The position numbers were made by a program, and so were the translations under genes. Under the pieces are notes generated by a model, which saw nothing but the letters and a program-made list of their open reading frames with translations, did not search any database and was not told the DNA's origin. A stretch of DNA of 47,675 nt. It comes from Clostridiales bacterium. Lineage in GTDB: Bacteria; Bacillota; Clostridia; Oscillospirales; Oscillospiraceae. Below are positions 8,080 to 15,778 of the stretch, piece by piece (position 1 is the first letter of the stretch; every line of letters begins with the position of its first letter). The stretch is taken from positions 1 through 47,675 of the forward strand of contig JALEMS010000022.1 of NCBI GenBank assembly GCA_022768185.1, read 5' to 3'.

Positions 8080-9243
8080 ATGAAGCCATTCGTCTGGGAT
8101 GTTGACACAAGGATCTGCTTTGGCAGCGGACAGCTTGACCGCATCGGCACGGAGGCCGCCCTGCTCGGGCGGCGAGCGCTGCTGGTGTACGGCGGGGGCA
8201 GCATCAAACGCAGCGGCGTATATGACCGCGTGTGCAAAAGCCTTGCCGCAGCCGGCGTGACGCATTGTGAGCTGCCCGGCGTGACGCCAAACCCGCGCTG
8301 CGCCGACGCAGACCGGGGCGCGGCGCTCTGCCGGGAGCAGGGTGCGGAGCTGGTCATCGCCGTCGGCGGCGGCAGCAGCATCGACTGCGCCAAGGCCGCC
8401 GCTGCCGCGGCCTGCTGCGGCGTGCCCAGCTGGGAGCTGGTGGCCGGCCGCGCGCCGGTCACGGCGGCGCTCCCTCTCCTTGCCGTGCCGACGCTGGCCG
8501 CCACCGGCTCGGAGATGAACACCATCGCCGTCATTTCCAACCCCGACACAAAGGAGAAGATCGGCATGCGCGCGCCCGCACTGCGCCCGCGCACCGCCAT
8601 TGTCGACCCGACGCTTCCGGCCACAGCCCCGCCCCTTCAGGTGGCCTCGGGCGCGGCGGACATCTTCGCCCACGCACTGGAGAACTACCTTGGCCCGGAG
8701 CCGGCAGCGCTGCAGGACGCGCTGGCCGAGGGGCTGCTGCGCACGGTGGTGCGCTTCGGGCCCATCGCGGCGGCTGACCCCGGCTGCACGGAAGCCCAGA
8801 GCGAGCTGATGTGGGCCTCGTGCCACGCCATCAACGGTCTGCTGTCGCTGGGCAAGGGACACCCCTGGACGGCGCACACGCTCGAGCACCAGCTCTCCGC
8901 CTTCCACGACGTGACGCACGGCGCGGGGCTGGCCGTCCTGCTGCCGGCATGGCTGACGCGCACGCTGGACGCGCGCACTGCACCGAAGCTGGCGCAGCTG
9001 GGCCGCCGGGTCTTCGACCTGCCCCCTGCCGACAGTGAGGACGCCGGCGCGCGCGCCGCCATTGCCGCCATGCGGCGCTTCTTTGCCGCGCTGGGCCTGC
9101 CGGACACGCTGCGCGGCCTTGGCATCGCCTCGGACGAAACGCTTCCTGCCATGGCACGGCAGGCCGCGTCGCTGCTCCGCCCCGGCGGCTGGACGCCGCT
9201 GACGGCAGACGAAATCCTGCAGATCTTCCGCGCCTGCTTTTAA
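8080..9243 (+). CDS. Iron-containing alcohol dehydrogenase (BDH/YqdH-like)
   Basis: 387 residues, the group III alcohol dehydrogenase length. These cytosolic enzymes reduce aldehydes such as butyraldehyde with NAD(P)H in fermentation. The dinucleotide-binding region holds Y-G-G-G-S and V-G-G-G-S-S-I-D-C-A-K. The metal ligands are visible as Asp and His in DIFAHALE, then His in GHPWTAHTLEH and in HDVTHG, four residues spaced as in iron-binding members. The N-terminal F-G-S-G-Q-L is also typical. It has the perfect promoter at 7981-8009 and is followed after 24 bp by the CDF exporter, probably in the same transcript. The substrate is not known. Confidence 0.9.
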   Translation: MKPFVWDVDTRICFGSGQLDRIGTEAALLGRRALLVYGGGSIKRSGVYDRVCKSLAAAGVTHCELPGVTPNPRCADADRGAALCREQGAELVIAVGGGSSIDCAKAAAAAACCGVPSWELVAGRAPVTAALPLLAVPTLAATGSEMNTIAVISNPDTKEKIGMRAPALRPRTAIVDPTLPATAPPLQVASGAADIFAHALENYLGPEPAALQDALAEGLLRTVVRFGPIAAADPGCTEAQSELMWASCHAINGLLSLGKGHPWTAHTLEHQLSAFHDVTHGAGLAVLLPAWLTRTLDARTAPKLAQLGRRVFDLPPADSEDAGARAAIAAMRRFFAALGLPDTLRGLGIASDETLPAMARQAASLLRPGGWTPLTADEILQIFRACF

Positions 9244-9267
9244 GGCGCAGCCTTGGGAGGAACCCCT

Positions 9268-10236
9268 ATGACCGAAAACGAACGTCTGGTGCACCGCGTT
9301 TCCGCCGTGGGTATCGGCGTCAACATCCTGCTGACCGCCTTCAAGCTGCTTGCCGGCATTCTGGCACACTCCGGCGCGATGCTCTCCGACGCCGTACACT
9401 CGGCCTCGGACGTACTGAGCACCGTCATCGTACTCATCGGCGTCAAGCTCTCCGGCAAGGCCGCGGACGAGACGCACCCCTACGGGCACGACCGCTTCGA
9501 ATGCGTCGCCTCCATTATCCTTGCCGGCATCCTGCTGGCCACGGGCATCGGCATCGGCGCGTCCGGCATACGCAGCATTTTCCACATCGGCAGCGCCACG
9601 CCCGAAGCGCCGGGTGTGCTGGCGTTGACGGCGGCGGCCGTGTCCATCGTTGTGAAGGAATGGATGTACTGGTATACCCGCGCGGCGGCAAAGCGCCTCG
9701 ACTCCGTGGCGCTGATGGCCAGCGCCTGGGATCACCGGTCGGACGCCTTTTCGTCCGTCGGCGCGTTTGCCGGCATTCTCGGCGCGCGGCTGGGCCTGCC
9801 CATCCTCGATCCGATCGCCAGCGTCATCATCTGCCTGTTCATCCTGAAGGTGTCCGTCGATATCTTCTGCCAGGCCATCGACCGTGTGGTTGACCGCGCC
9901 TGCCCGAAGGAAACGGAGGACGCCATCTGCCGGCTCGTGCTGGAGCAGGAGGGCGTGCGCTCGCTGGATGTGCTGCGCACGCGGCAGTTCGGCGCGGGCG
10001 TATACGTCGATATCGAAATTGCCGCCGACGGCAGTCTCTCCCTGCGGGAGGGGCACGAAATTGCCGAGCGCGTCCACCACGCCGTAGAGCAGGGCTTTCC
10101 CAATATCCGTCACTGTATGGTACATGTCAATCCCGCGGAGGAAGCGTCTCCCGCGCCCGATCCTGCGCCCCAATCCGACACGGCAGAGACCGCCACTGTC
10201 CAGCCGCCGGACGGTCCTCCGGCGCCGGACGCCTGA
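9268..10236 (+). CDS. Cation diffusion facilitator (CDF) family divalent metal exporter
   Basis: 322 residues. About six membrane helices precede a cytoplasmic dimerisation domain (about 215-300), as in FieF/MntE-type exporters, which expel Zn, Mn or Fe in exchange for protons. Metal-site motifs are present: D-A-V-H-S-A-S-D in helix 2 and D-H-R-S-D-A in helix 5 (D/H-x-x-x-D pairs). The C-terminal 30 residues are Pro/Ala-rich and outside the family core. The ATG at 9268 follows GGGAGG. It ends in front of a bidirectional terminator. Co-transcription with the iron-dependent dehydrogenase hints at, but does not prove, a link to iron or manganese. Confidence 0.9.
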   Translation: MTENERLVHRVSAVGIGVNILLTAFKLLAGILAHSGAMLSDAVHSASDVLSTVIVLIGVKLSGKAADETHPYGHDRFECVASIILAGILLATGIGIGASGIRSIFHIGSATPEAPGVLALTAAAVSIVVKEWMYWYTRAAAKRLDSVALMASAWDHRSDAFSSVGAFAGILGARLGLPILDPIASVIICLFILKVSVDIFCQAIDRVVDRACPKETEDAICRLVLEQEGVRSLDVLRTRQFGAGVYVDIEIAADGSLSLREGHEIAERVHHAVEQGFPNIRHCMVHVNPAEEASPAPDPAPQSDTAETATVQPPDGPPAPDA

Positions 10237-10250
10237 GCGCGTCTGCACCG

Positions 10251-10310
10251 CAGAAACAACACAGCCGGCCCACGCCGCCGTTGCGGCGTGGGCCGGCTGT
10301 GTTGTTTCTG
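10251..10310. terminator. Bidirectional terminator with a 27-bp perfect stem
   Basis: Left arm 10251-10277 and right arm 10284-10310 are perfect complements with a 6-nt loop (CCGTTG). It sits between the convergent CDF and TPR genes. The stem ends in an A/T-rich part (CAGAAACAACA / TGTTGTTTCTG) that gives U-rich tails both ways. Confidence 0.85.
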
Positions 10311-10322
10311 ATGGAAGCGGGG

Positions 10323-11165
10323 TCAGTCCGCGTCGTCCAGCAGCGCGGCATAATACGCTGCCTTCTCCTCGTCTCCGGCCCTGCGCCAGATGACGGCAAG
10401 GTTTCGCACGGTGTTCCGCCAGGTCTGGTTGCGGCCATAGGTGCGTTCGGTGCTCTCCAGGAGCGCGGCGTAGCACGCCGCCGCAGCCCGATCGTCTCCC
10501 TGCCGGCACAGCAGCTGGCCCTTTGCGGCCAGCAGTGCGTCGTAATTGACGCCGCGGTAGCCGATGGCGTCAAAGGCGGCCTCGGCCTGCCGGATGTGCC
10601 GCTCCGCCCGCTCCAGCTCCGCCGCGGCAAGGCTGGCAAAGGCGGCGTTTGTATGCGAGATGGCGATCTCCATCTCGCGTCCCTGCATCGTTTTGAGGAT
10701 TTCCAGCGACTGCTCCAGACCCCGCGCCGCCTCGGACGGGCGGCCCAGCGACATGTATGCCTGCCCGACGTTGTTGTACAGGCTGGCAAAGCGATAGTCG
10801 TTTGCGGGGATGGCGGTGCGGAAGATGCGCTCGACGGCGGCATAGTGCTCCAGCCCCTCCTCCGCCTGCCCGAACTGCACGCAGGCGGTGGCATAGTTGA
10901 GCAGCGTTGTGGCATAGGGCACGGTGTCCTCCATGCCGCAGGCGCGCAGGCAGTCGAGCGCCTCCTGCGCCGCGGCGAGACACCGCTGCTTCTGTCCCAT
11001 GAGGCGATAAAGCCCCTCCATCTCATTGCAGACGGCAATGCGCGCCGGCTCGTCGCCCTCTTCACGCGCCTGATGATAGGCCGCGTTTAAGATTTGTTCC
11101 GCCTGATCGGTGCGCCGCTCGCGGTAGCAGCGGTCGACCTGGCTGCGGATGGCTTGCAGATCCAT
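10323..11165 (-). CDS. TPR-repeat protein (second of a pair)
   Basis: 280 residues, almost entirely helical with tandem tetratricopeptide-like repeats. It is soluble, with no signal peptide. Recognisable repeat cores include Y-A-T-T-L-L-N-Y-A-T-A-C-V-Q-F-G-Q and A-S-L-Y-N-N-V-G-Q-A-Y-M-S-L-G-R. Such proteins are protein-binding scaffolds, and nothing points to an enzyme. It lies 30 bp after a similar TPR gene and last in the PHP-DhaL/ferredoxin operon. The two TPR proteins share the pattern L-L-N-Y-A-x-A-C-x-x-F-G-x, suggesting an old duplication. Confidence 0.75.
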   Translation of the reverse strand: MDLQAIRSQVDRCYRERRTDQAEQILNAAYHQAREEGDEPARIAVCNEMEGLYRLMGQKQRCLAAAQEALDCLRACGMEDTVPYATTLLNYATACVQFGQAEEGLEHYAAVERIFRTAIPANDYRFASLYNNVGQAYMSLGRPSEAARGLEQSLEILKTMQGREMEIAISHTNAAFASLAAAELERAERHIRQAEAAFDAIGYRGVNYDALLAAKGQLLCRQGDDRAAAACYAALLESTERTYGRNQTWRNTVRNLAVIWRRAGDEEKAAYYAALLDDAD

Positions 11166-11195
11166 GGCAGCGCTCCCTTCCGGCCCTTGTCCCGC

Positions 11196-11783
11196 TCAGA
11201 GCAGCGCCGCCGCCTCGTCCTGCAGCAGCTGCTTCTCCCGCTCGAAGCCCTCGACCTTTCCCAGCGCGTCCTTTGCAAAACCGTAGTATTCCCTCGCATC
11301 TGCTGTGCGGCCCAGCCCGGCCAGCGCGCGTGCCTTGTACAGATAAAGGAAAATCAGCCGGTGATCGTCCTCGTCAAGCAGGCGGCCATACCGCTCCTCA
11401 ACGTTCTCAATATACGGCATGGCCTCCTGCGGCCGGCCGAAGGCCAGGCACGCCGCGGCATAGTTGAGCAGCGCCGTGTCCATCGCGGTCTTGGAACCGG
11501 AGCCCCAGCTGTCGTACACCTGCATGGTCTTGAGCGCCAGCTCCTCACACTCGGCGCGCTTGTCGATCTTTGCATAGGCCTGTGCCAGCGCCTCAAAGGC
11601 AGCCAGCATGATGTCCTCCTGCTCCATTTTGGAGGCCTCGTTGTAAATGTTGCGGTTGTAAAGCGCGGATTCCAGATAGTTTCCGTTCTGCATCGCGGCT
11701 TCCATGTTGTCAAACACGTCGCGCATCACGACCGGGGCGTTGTTCTCCTGCTGCAGCTTCTGCATAATTTCTTCGATTGTCAT
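11196..11783 (-). CDS. TPR-repeat protein (first of a pair)
   Basis: 195 residues, helical, with tetratricopeptide-like repeats (for example A-F-E-A-L-A-Q-A-Y-A-K-I-D-K-R and A-L-L-N-Y-A-A-A-C-L-A-F-G-R-P-Q-E-A). Soluble and cytoplasmic. Its partner gene is 30 bp downstream, and the ferredoxin gene is 67 bp upstream. No specific role can be assigned. Related to the downstream gene but shorter. Confidence 0.75.
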   Translation of the reverse strand: MTIEEIMQKLQQENNAPVVMRDVFDNMEAAMQNGNYLESALYNRNIYNEASKMEQEDIMLAAFEALAQAYAKIDKRAECEELALKTMQVYDSWGSGSKTAMDTALLNYAAACLAFGRPQEAMPYIENVEERYGRLLDEDDHRLIFLYLYKARALAGLGRTADAREYYGFAKDALGKVEGFEREKQLLQDEAAALL

Positions 11784-11850
11784 GGCGTAGCTCCTTCTGA
11801 TTTAATGTCACGGCCGGAAGCAAACCGGCCCTGTATACGGGGAAAGCCGC

Positions 11851-12033
11851 TCAGCGGCGGATGACGGCGTGCTGCGGGCAGTTCTGCTCGCACACACCGC
11901 AGGCCCGGCAGCGCTCGGGATCGATCTCATAGCGTCTGGCGGCGGACTTCCGGATGGCCTTGGCCGGGCAGATGATGGTGCAGTAGCCGCATCCGCGGCA
12001 GCTTGGCGTGATCTGATAGACCGGTTTGTTCAT
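11851..12033 (-). CDS. Small 2[4Fe-4S] ferredoxin
   Basis: 60 residues with two complete cluster motifs: Cys12, 15, 18, 22 (C-R-G-C-G-Y-C-T-I-I-C-P) and Cys42, 45, 48, 52 (C-R-A-C-G-V-C-E-Q-N-C-P). This is the bacterial 8Fe-type electron carrier layout. GAGGAGG lies five bases before the ATG. It is second in an operon, 33 bp after the PHP-DhaL gene and before two TPR genes. No redox enzyme is encoded alongside, so its partner is unknown; it may be a general low-potential carrier. Confidence 0.92.
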   Translation of the reverse strand: MNKPVYQITPSCRGCGYCTIICPAKAIRKSAARRYEIDPERCRACGVCEQNCPQHAVIRR

Positions 12034-12066
12034 ACTGTCCTCCTCAAAAATGCCGGAACCGGCAGA

Positions 12067-13566
12067 TTATCCTTCGCTGAGGCCCGCGAAAAAGCGGGCC
12101 ATCGACACCGCGCCGGGGTCGCACACGCCCAGGCACAGATCGCCAAAGCGGCGCGCCGCGCCGTACATCGGCAGCTGCTGCGCCGTGGCGCGCGCGCCGG
12201 CCTCGGCCGCGGCGGCGGCCGAGGCCAGAATAACGGCCGAGCCGTCGACGTCCTGCATGGCATTGACGGCGGGGATGAGCGCGTCGAGCAGCGTGCGCCC
12301 GCCCACCTGCGCAGGCGTAACGTCCGTGACGGCGTTCACGCCGGCGGCAAACAAGCGGCGGATGCCGCGGTCGCTCAGACCGAGGCCGTTCGGCATCGAT
12401 CGGGCCATCCCGTCAAAAAAGGCGTACCACAGCCGGCCTCCCATGCCGCCCCGGATCATCATGATGTTGGAGGCGACCGCGCCCATCAGCTCGCCCACGG
12501 TGTGCCACTCCCAGCTGTTGTCCACCGCGAAGCGGATCGCGTCGGCAATCTTCTCCATGGTGGTGCCGTGGTCGCCGTCGCCGCTGCGGCGGTCCAGCTC
12601 GTTGAGCTCGTCCTTTGCCGCGGTGAGGCGGTCGGCCGCGGCGCAGAGCTTTCTGCACAGCTCGTCAAGCGTGAGCGTCTCCTCCTCCACCGGCTCCTGC
12701 GCCGGCTCAAACATCCGGTCGCGCTCCTGTTTGAGCTGCTCGAGCACCTCATAGGGGATATGCAGATTACCCATGCCGGTACCCATCTCGATGTGCGGCT
12801 TGCGCGTGCCGTGGAAATCGCTGCCGCCGGTGGGCAGCAGGCCGTTTTCCGCCGCCAGCTCGAGAGCCAGCTTGGTCTGCTCTGGCGTATACTCCGAATA
12901 AAACGCCTCGAGACCCACAAAGCCCAGATCTGCCGCGACGGCCGCGATGGTGCGCACCTCGCCGATCGGGTAGCCGTGGATGAGCGGATGGGCCAGCACC
13001 GGCACGCCGCCCGCACCCAGAATGGTGGCCTGCGCACGGTCCAGCGGCAGGCGGGGCTTGGGCAGATAGTATTTGCAGCCGTCCCCGAACAGCGTATCGA
13101 ACGCTTCCTTTACGGATGGGACCGCGCCCTGTTTCATCAGGTATTCCGCCATATGCGGCCTGCCGATCACCGCATTGGGGTACGCCTCGCGCAGCGCCTG
13201 CATGGAAATATCGTAGCCGTCCTCCGCCAGCATGGCCACGATGCGCTCGTTGCGCGCACCGCGCGCCCCGGCCGCCCACCGGCGGAATTCCTCGAGCGCC
13301 GGCGCCTCCGGGTCGATGAAATAGCCCAGCACGTGCAGCTTGAAGCCCCGGTATTCCGAGGAAAGCTCGATGCCGCCGACGACCTCGACGTCATACTGCT
13401 CGCCCGCCCTCCGGGCCTCGGCCACGCCGGCGGCCGTGTCGTGGTCGGTGATGGCGATGGCGGCCAGACCCAGCTGCTTTGCATGGCGCACGGTCTCGGA
13501 CGGCGTCATCGTGCCGTCGGAGGCGGCGGTGTGAACATGCAGGTCTATCCATCCGTTCTGCTTCAT
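12067..13566 (-). CDS. PHP-domain phosphoesterase fused to a DhaL (DAK2-type) kinase domain
   Basis: 499 residues, two domains. Residues 1 to about 285 are a PHP phosphoesterase of the YciV/RnaAM class with metal motifs DLHVHT (8-13), TDHD (40-43), IGRPH (134-138), LAHP (191-194) and GGSDFHG (247-253). Relatives hydrolyse 3',5'-nucleoside bisphosphates or RNA 5' ends. Residues about 300-499 match DhaL, the ADP/Mg-binding subunit of dihydroxyacetone kinase. They show GDGDHG (329-334), which holds the Mg-binding aspartates, M-I-R-G-G-M-G-G, D-V-T-P-A-Q-V-G-G-R-T-L-L-D-A-L-I-P-A and a final C-D-P-G-A. DhaL normally works with a separate DhaK and phosphodonor DhaM; neither is in this window. The ATG at 13566 follows GGAGG. 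First gene of the ferredoxin/TPR operon. The fusion is not an arrangement I recognise. Confidence 0.85.
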   Translation of the reverse strand: MKQNGWIDLHVHTAASDGTMTPSETVRHAKQLGLAAIAITDHDTAAGVAEARRAGEQYDVEVVGGIELSSEYRGFKLHVLGYFIDPEAPALEEFRRWAAGARGARNERIVAMLAEDGYDISMQALREAYPNAVIGRPHMAEYLMKQGAVPSVKEAFDTLFGDGCKYYLPKPRLPLDRAQATILGAGGVPVLAHPLIHGYPIGEVRTIAAVAADLGFVGLEAFYSEYTPEQTKLALELAAENGLLPTGGSDFHGTRKPHIEMGTGMGNLHIPYEVLEQLKQERDRMFEPAQEPVEEETLTLDELCRKLCAAADRLTAAKDELNELDRRSGDGDHGTTMEKIADAIRFAVDNSWEWHTVGELMGAVASNIMMIRGGMGGRLWYAFFDGMARSMPNGLGLSDRGIRRLFAAGVNAVTDVTPAQVGGRTLLDALIPAVNAMQDVDGSAVILASAAAAAEAGARATAQQLPMYGAARRFGDLCLGVCDPGAVSMARFFAGLSEG

Positions 13567-13622
13567 ATAGTACCTCCAAAGGAATGCTTGTTCCGGCGTC
13601 GGCTCTGCGTCTGCTTTTCTAT

Positions 13623-13652
13623 ATTCTACCACATGCCATCAGGGCCCTGCAA
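13623..13652 (-). promoter_or_regulatory. Possible promoter of the PHP-DhaL operon
   Basis: Minus strand TTGCAG (13647-13652), 18-bp spacer, TAGAAT (13623-13628), about 57 bp upstream of the start. Confidence 0.45.
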
Positions 13653-13712
13653 CTGTTTTTGCTGCCGCCGGATCTGACCGAATCCGCAGGCGGGAGGTGT
13701 TATCATCCCGGC

Positions 13713-14546
13713 ATGGACATCATTTACATAGACAGCCTGTTTCTGCTGAATCTGGCTGTGGACTACCTCATTCTGCTGGCAGCCGGACGGCTGTGCGCGG
13801 TGCGCCTGCAGCGGGGGCGGTATCTGCTGGCAGCGCTGCTGGGGGCGGTGTGGGCGGCGGCAACGGTACTGCCGGGACTGACGTTTCTGTCGGCGTGGCC
13901 GTTCAAGCTGGCCGCCTCAGGACTGATGGCACTGATCGCCTACGGCACGCAGCCGTATCCGCTTCGGTGCTTTCTGGCGTTTCTGGGCGTGTCGTTTGCC
14001 TTCGGCGGGGCGGTGTGGGCCGCCTCGATGCTCGGGGGCGTTTCTCTCACGTCGGGACCGACGCCGGTGACGCTGCGGGTGCTGCTGCTGGCACTGGCGC
14101 TGACGTATGCGGCGGTGACGCTGGTGTTCCGTGGACTGACGCGGCGCAGCACGCGCGAGATCGTGCCGGTGTTTCTCGGGCTGCAGGGGCGCAGCGTCAC
14201 CCTGCGCGCCCTGCGTGACACCGGCAACGAGCTGACCGATCCCATGACCGGCGGCCGTGTGCTGGTGGCGACACGCGCAGCGGTGCTGCCGCTGCTGCCG
14301 CAGGCCGCGGCGGCGGCCCTTGAGCACACGGATGCGCTGGAGGTGTTTCAGGCGCTGGGGGCGGTACCGGAGCTGGAGGGCCGCGTGCGTCTGATCCCGT
14401 TTGTCTCGGTCGGCGCGTCGGCAGGTCTGCTGCCGGCGCTGCGGCCGGATCTGGTGTGCGTACAGGGGCGCACGGAGCAGGGCGCGCTCATTGCGCTGTC
14501 TCCGACGCCGCTGTGCCCGGACGGCGGATATGAGGCGCTGTTTTAA
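13713..14546 (+). CDS. spoIIGA: Sporulation sigma-E factor-processing peptidase SpoIIGA
   Basis: 277 residues. Five hydrophobic segments (about 5-140) form the membrane part. The C-terminal half is an aspartic-protease-like domain with the catalytic D169-T-G in A-L-R-D-T-G-N-E-L-T-D-P. In sporulating cells it sits in the division septum and cuts the pro-sequence from pro-sigma-E after a signal from SpoIIR. The domain and active site are intact. The ATG at 13713 has GGGAGG 15 bases upstream, an unusually long spacing with no better in-frame start. sigE follows after 12 bp, the conserved gene order. Confidence 0.93.
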   Translation: MDIIYIDSLFLLNLAVDYLILLAAGRLCAVRLQRGRYLLAALLGAVWAAATVLPGLTFLSAWPFKLAASGLMALIAYGTQPYPLRCFLAFLGVSFAFGGAVWAASMLGGVSLTSGPTPVTLRVLLLALALTYAAVTLVFRGLTRRSTREIVPVFLGLQGRSVTLRALRDTGNELTDPMTGGRVLVATRAAVLPLLPQAAAAALEHTDALEVFQALGAVPELEGRVRLIPFVSVGASAGLLPALRPDLVCVQGRTEQGALIALSPTPLCPDGGYEALF

Positions 14547-14558
14547 GGAGGTTTCTGC

Positions 14559-15287
14559 ATGGATCTGAAATCGCTGGCGCTGCAGCTGCGCCAAAGGGGG
14601 CTGCGTCTGTTCTCCGCGCTGGGGCTTTATCTGCCCGAAACGCTGCATTACATCGGCGGCAGCGACGTGCTGCCGGCTCCGCTGCCGCGCGCACAGGAGG
14701 AGCAGACCATCGCGGCGCTCGCCGCCGGGGACGAGGCCGCGCGGCGCACGCTCATCGAGCACAATCTGCGTCTGGTCGTGTACATTGCGCGGCGCTTTGA
14801 GAGCACCGGCGTCGGCCTGGAGGACCTCGTTTCCATCGGAACGATCGGACTGATCAAGGCCATCAACACCTTCAAGCCGGATCGGAACATCAAGCTGGCC
14901 ACCTATGCCTCGCGCTGCATCGAAAATGAGATCCTCATGCATCTGCGCAAGATCAGCAGCCAGCGCACGGAGATGAGCTTTGACGAGCCGCTCAACACCG
15001 ACTGGGACGGCAACGAGCTGCTGCTGTCGGACGTGCTGGGCACGGACGACGACATCATCATGCGCTCGATTGAGGAGGACGTCGACCGTCAGCTGCTGCA
15101 CGAGGCCGTCAGTCACCTCACGGAGCGCGAGCAGACCATCATCTCCATGCGCTTCGGTCTGGGCGGCAGGCGTGAGCGCACGCAGTAGGAGGTGGCCGAC
15201 CATATGGGCATCTCGCAAAGCTATATCTCGAGATTGGAAAAGCGTATCATCTCCCGCCTGCGGCGGGAGATCACCAGGCTGATGTGA
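14559..15287 (+). pseudogene. sigE: RNA polymerase sporulation sigma-E factor with an in-frame amber codon
   Basis: The frame is 242 codons long, the normal sigma-E length, but codon 210 is TAG (15186-15188). The pro-sequence and cleavage region ([14 protein letters not shown]), region 2 ([22 protein letters not shown]) and the start of region 4 are intact. After the stop the same frame continues as [18 protein letters not shown] to TGA at 15285-15287. In relatives this stretch reads T-Q-K-(D/E)-V-A-D, so a Lys AAG to TAG change explains it. The truncated protein would lack the region 4.2 helix that reads -35 boxes. TAAGGAGG precedes the ATG. Either a real mutation or a sequence error. Confidence 0.85.
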
Positions 15288-15289
15288 GC

Positions 15290-15312
15290 GCAGAGGCAGG
15301 CACTGCCTCTGC
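15290..15312 (+). terminator. Hairpin directly after sigE
   Basis: GCAGAGGCA (15290-15298) and TGCCTCTGC (15304-15312), 5-nt loop, three bases after the final stop. It has no T-run and may help the stronger terminator that follows. Confidence 0.45.
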
Positions 15313-15317
15313 ATAGG

Positions 15318-15353
15318 AAAAAGGCACGGTCGAAACATCGACCGTGCCTTTTT
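15318..15353. terminator. Bidirectional terminator between sigE and rpsU
   Basis: AAAAAGGCACGGTCGA (15318-15333) pairs perfectly with TCGACCGTGCCTTTTT (15338-15353), 16-bp stem, 4-nt loop. The A/T ends serve both the plus-strand sigE and minus-strand rpsU transcripts. Confidence 0.9.
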
Positions 15354-15386
15354 CAAAGACAGGAGACTCGCTCCGCAGAATGCGGA

Positions 15387-15572
15387 TCAATAATATCTCT
15401 TGTTCTTATTCTTGCGAGCTGCCTCGGACTTCTTGCGGCGCTTGACGCTGGGGCTCTGGTAGTACTCCTTCTTCCTCAGGTCGCTCAGGACGCCGGCCTT
15501 GGCGCAGCTGCGCTTGAAGCGCTTGAGAGCTGCATCCAGAGACTCATTCTCCTTGACATGGACTTCAGACAT
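15387..15572 (-). CDS. rpsU: 30S ribosomal protein S21
   Basis: 61 residues, a basic small-subunit protein near the anti-Shine-Dalgarno end of 16S rRNA. The sequence begins [21 protein letters not shown] and ends with the Lys/Arg-rich tail typical of S21. The start at 15572 follows GGAGGG. It is transcribed from a perfect consensus promoter at 15651-15679 and ends at the shared terminator, so it is monocistronic. Confidence 0.96.
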   Translation of the reverse strand: MSEVHVKENESLDAALKRFKRSCAKAGVLSDLRKKEYYQSPSVKRRKKSEAARKNKNKRYY

Positions 15573-15650
15573 TCTATTTCCCTCCCTCCGGATGCGCCTA
15601 TGGCGCTCTTTAAGGGCCATACTTACAGTTCTATGGCATCAACGGATGAT

Positions 15651-15679
15651 ATTATACCGGGTTACGGCCCGCTTGTCAA
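15651..15679 (-). promoter_or_regulatory. Perfect consensus promoter of rpsU
   Basis: Minus strand TTGACA (15674-15679), 17-bp spacer, TATAAT (15651-15656), about 78 bp upstream of the start codon. Confidence 0.9.
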
Positions 15680-15778
15680 TAATTAGTTCGCAGGTTTCCA
15701 AATAAGATTATTCGATTGCAAAAATGCGCCGCACGCTTACGGGCGCTGTCCCGGGCCGCCCCCGAGCGTGACGGTCTC

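Noticed and set aside
11811..11832. GGCCGG/CCGGCC hairpin between ferredoxin and TPR genes
   Set aside because: Only 6 bp, no T-run and inside a probable operon; too weak to call a terminator.
15186..15188. Reassignment of TAG to an amino acid in this organism
   Set aside because: The amidohydrolase-like gene ends in a TAG (39062-39064) at its expected length, and the other genes use TGA and TAA. One good TAG terminator argues against a general reassignment, so the sigE amber is treated as a lesion, an error or local suppression.
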